Position numbers and translations under genes: made by a program. The notes beneath the pieces were generated by a model, which had not been told where the DNA came from, made no database searches, and saw only the letters and a program-made list of their open reading frames with translations. 6,467 nucleotides of DNA from Candidatus Latescibacterota bacterium (lineage in GTDB: Bacteria > Latescibacterota > UBA2968 > GCA-2709665): NCBI GenBank assembly GCA_030746455.1, contig JASLMQ010000986.1, positions 1 to 6,467 on the forward strand, given 5' to 3'. Shown one piece after another: positions 6,438 through 6,467 of this stretch (position 1 is the stretch's first letter; the number at the start of each line of letters is the position of its first letter).

Positions 6438-6456
6438 GAGGGGTGAGTAGCCCCTC
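6438..6456. repeat. Short inverted repeat containing ACTCACCCC word, copy 3
   Basis: GAGGGG (6438-6443) and CCCCTC (6451-6456) form a 6-base-pair stem around a 7-base loop. The left arm and loop contain GGGGTGAGTAG (6440-6450), the 11-base word also found before the permease gene. There is no T-run after it on either strand, so a factor-independent terminator is unlikely; a protein binding site is possible. Confidence 0.3.
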
Positions 6457-6467
6457 CCCCTCGTCAA

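Larger units (their letters stand above)
6270..6467. other. Non-coding region upstream of the kinase gene
   Basis: About 200 bases to the window edge with no convincing gene on either strand. It holds promoter-like elements on both strands, one copy of the ACTCACCCC word inside a short hairpin, and noticeably more A+T around 6304-6360 than the flanking genes. A divergent gene, possibly a regulator of the locus, may start beyond the right edge; that is inference. Confidence 0.55.

Overview
The window is GC-rich bacterial DNA, densely coding. It holds six protein genes, one cut by the left edge, and no RNA genes, CRISPR array, insertion sequence or phage genes that I can recognise. Three of the six genes are Gfo/Idh/MocA-type NAD(P)-dependent sugar oxidoreductases, each from a clearly different branch of the family. 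Such expansion, together with cupin and FGGY-kinase neighbours, is typical of heterotrophic, carbohydrate-degrading, often uncultured bacteria (Planctomycetota, Armatimonadota, Latescibacteria and similar groups). The phylum is inference; nothing here fixes it.

Layout. The left half (about 1-2578) reads on the + strand: a 5'-truncated Gfo/Idh/MocA oxidoreductase with a cysteine cluster, a second complete Gfo/Idh/MocA oxidoreductase 18 bases later, then a small KdgF-like cupin after a 63-base gap. This looks like one operon. The right half (2613-6269) reads on the - strand, in transcription order: an FGGY-family carbohydrate kinase, an AEC-family permease and a third Gfo/Idh/MocA protein. That last protein carries Glu-Ile-Pro where the family normally has the catalytic Glu-Lys-Pro, and it resembles the LigC/PmdC (CHMS dehydrogenase) branch. 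The two halves converge on a 34-base gap at 2579-2612.

Regulation. A good sigma70-like promoter (TTGACA, 16-base gap, TATCTT) precedes the third oxidoreductase, so it can be expressed apart from the kinase and permease. Upstream of the kinase, promoter-like elements on both strands overlap, which suggests divergent transcription towards a gene beyond the right edge. A 9-base word, ACTCACCCC on the - strand, occurs in all three non-coding gaps of the right half and may be a shared control element.

How the genes may work together (inference). The set of dehydrogenases, a cupin of the type that opens unsaturated uronate rings, a carboxylate-type permease and a sugar kinase fits a small catabolic locus for a sugar, sugar acid or polyol: uptake, oxidation or isomerisation, then phosphorylation. 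The substrate cannot be read from the sequence. No sugar-binding protein, glycosidase or regulator is present in the window.
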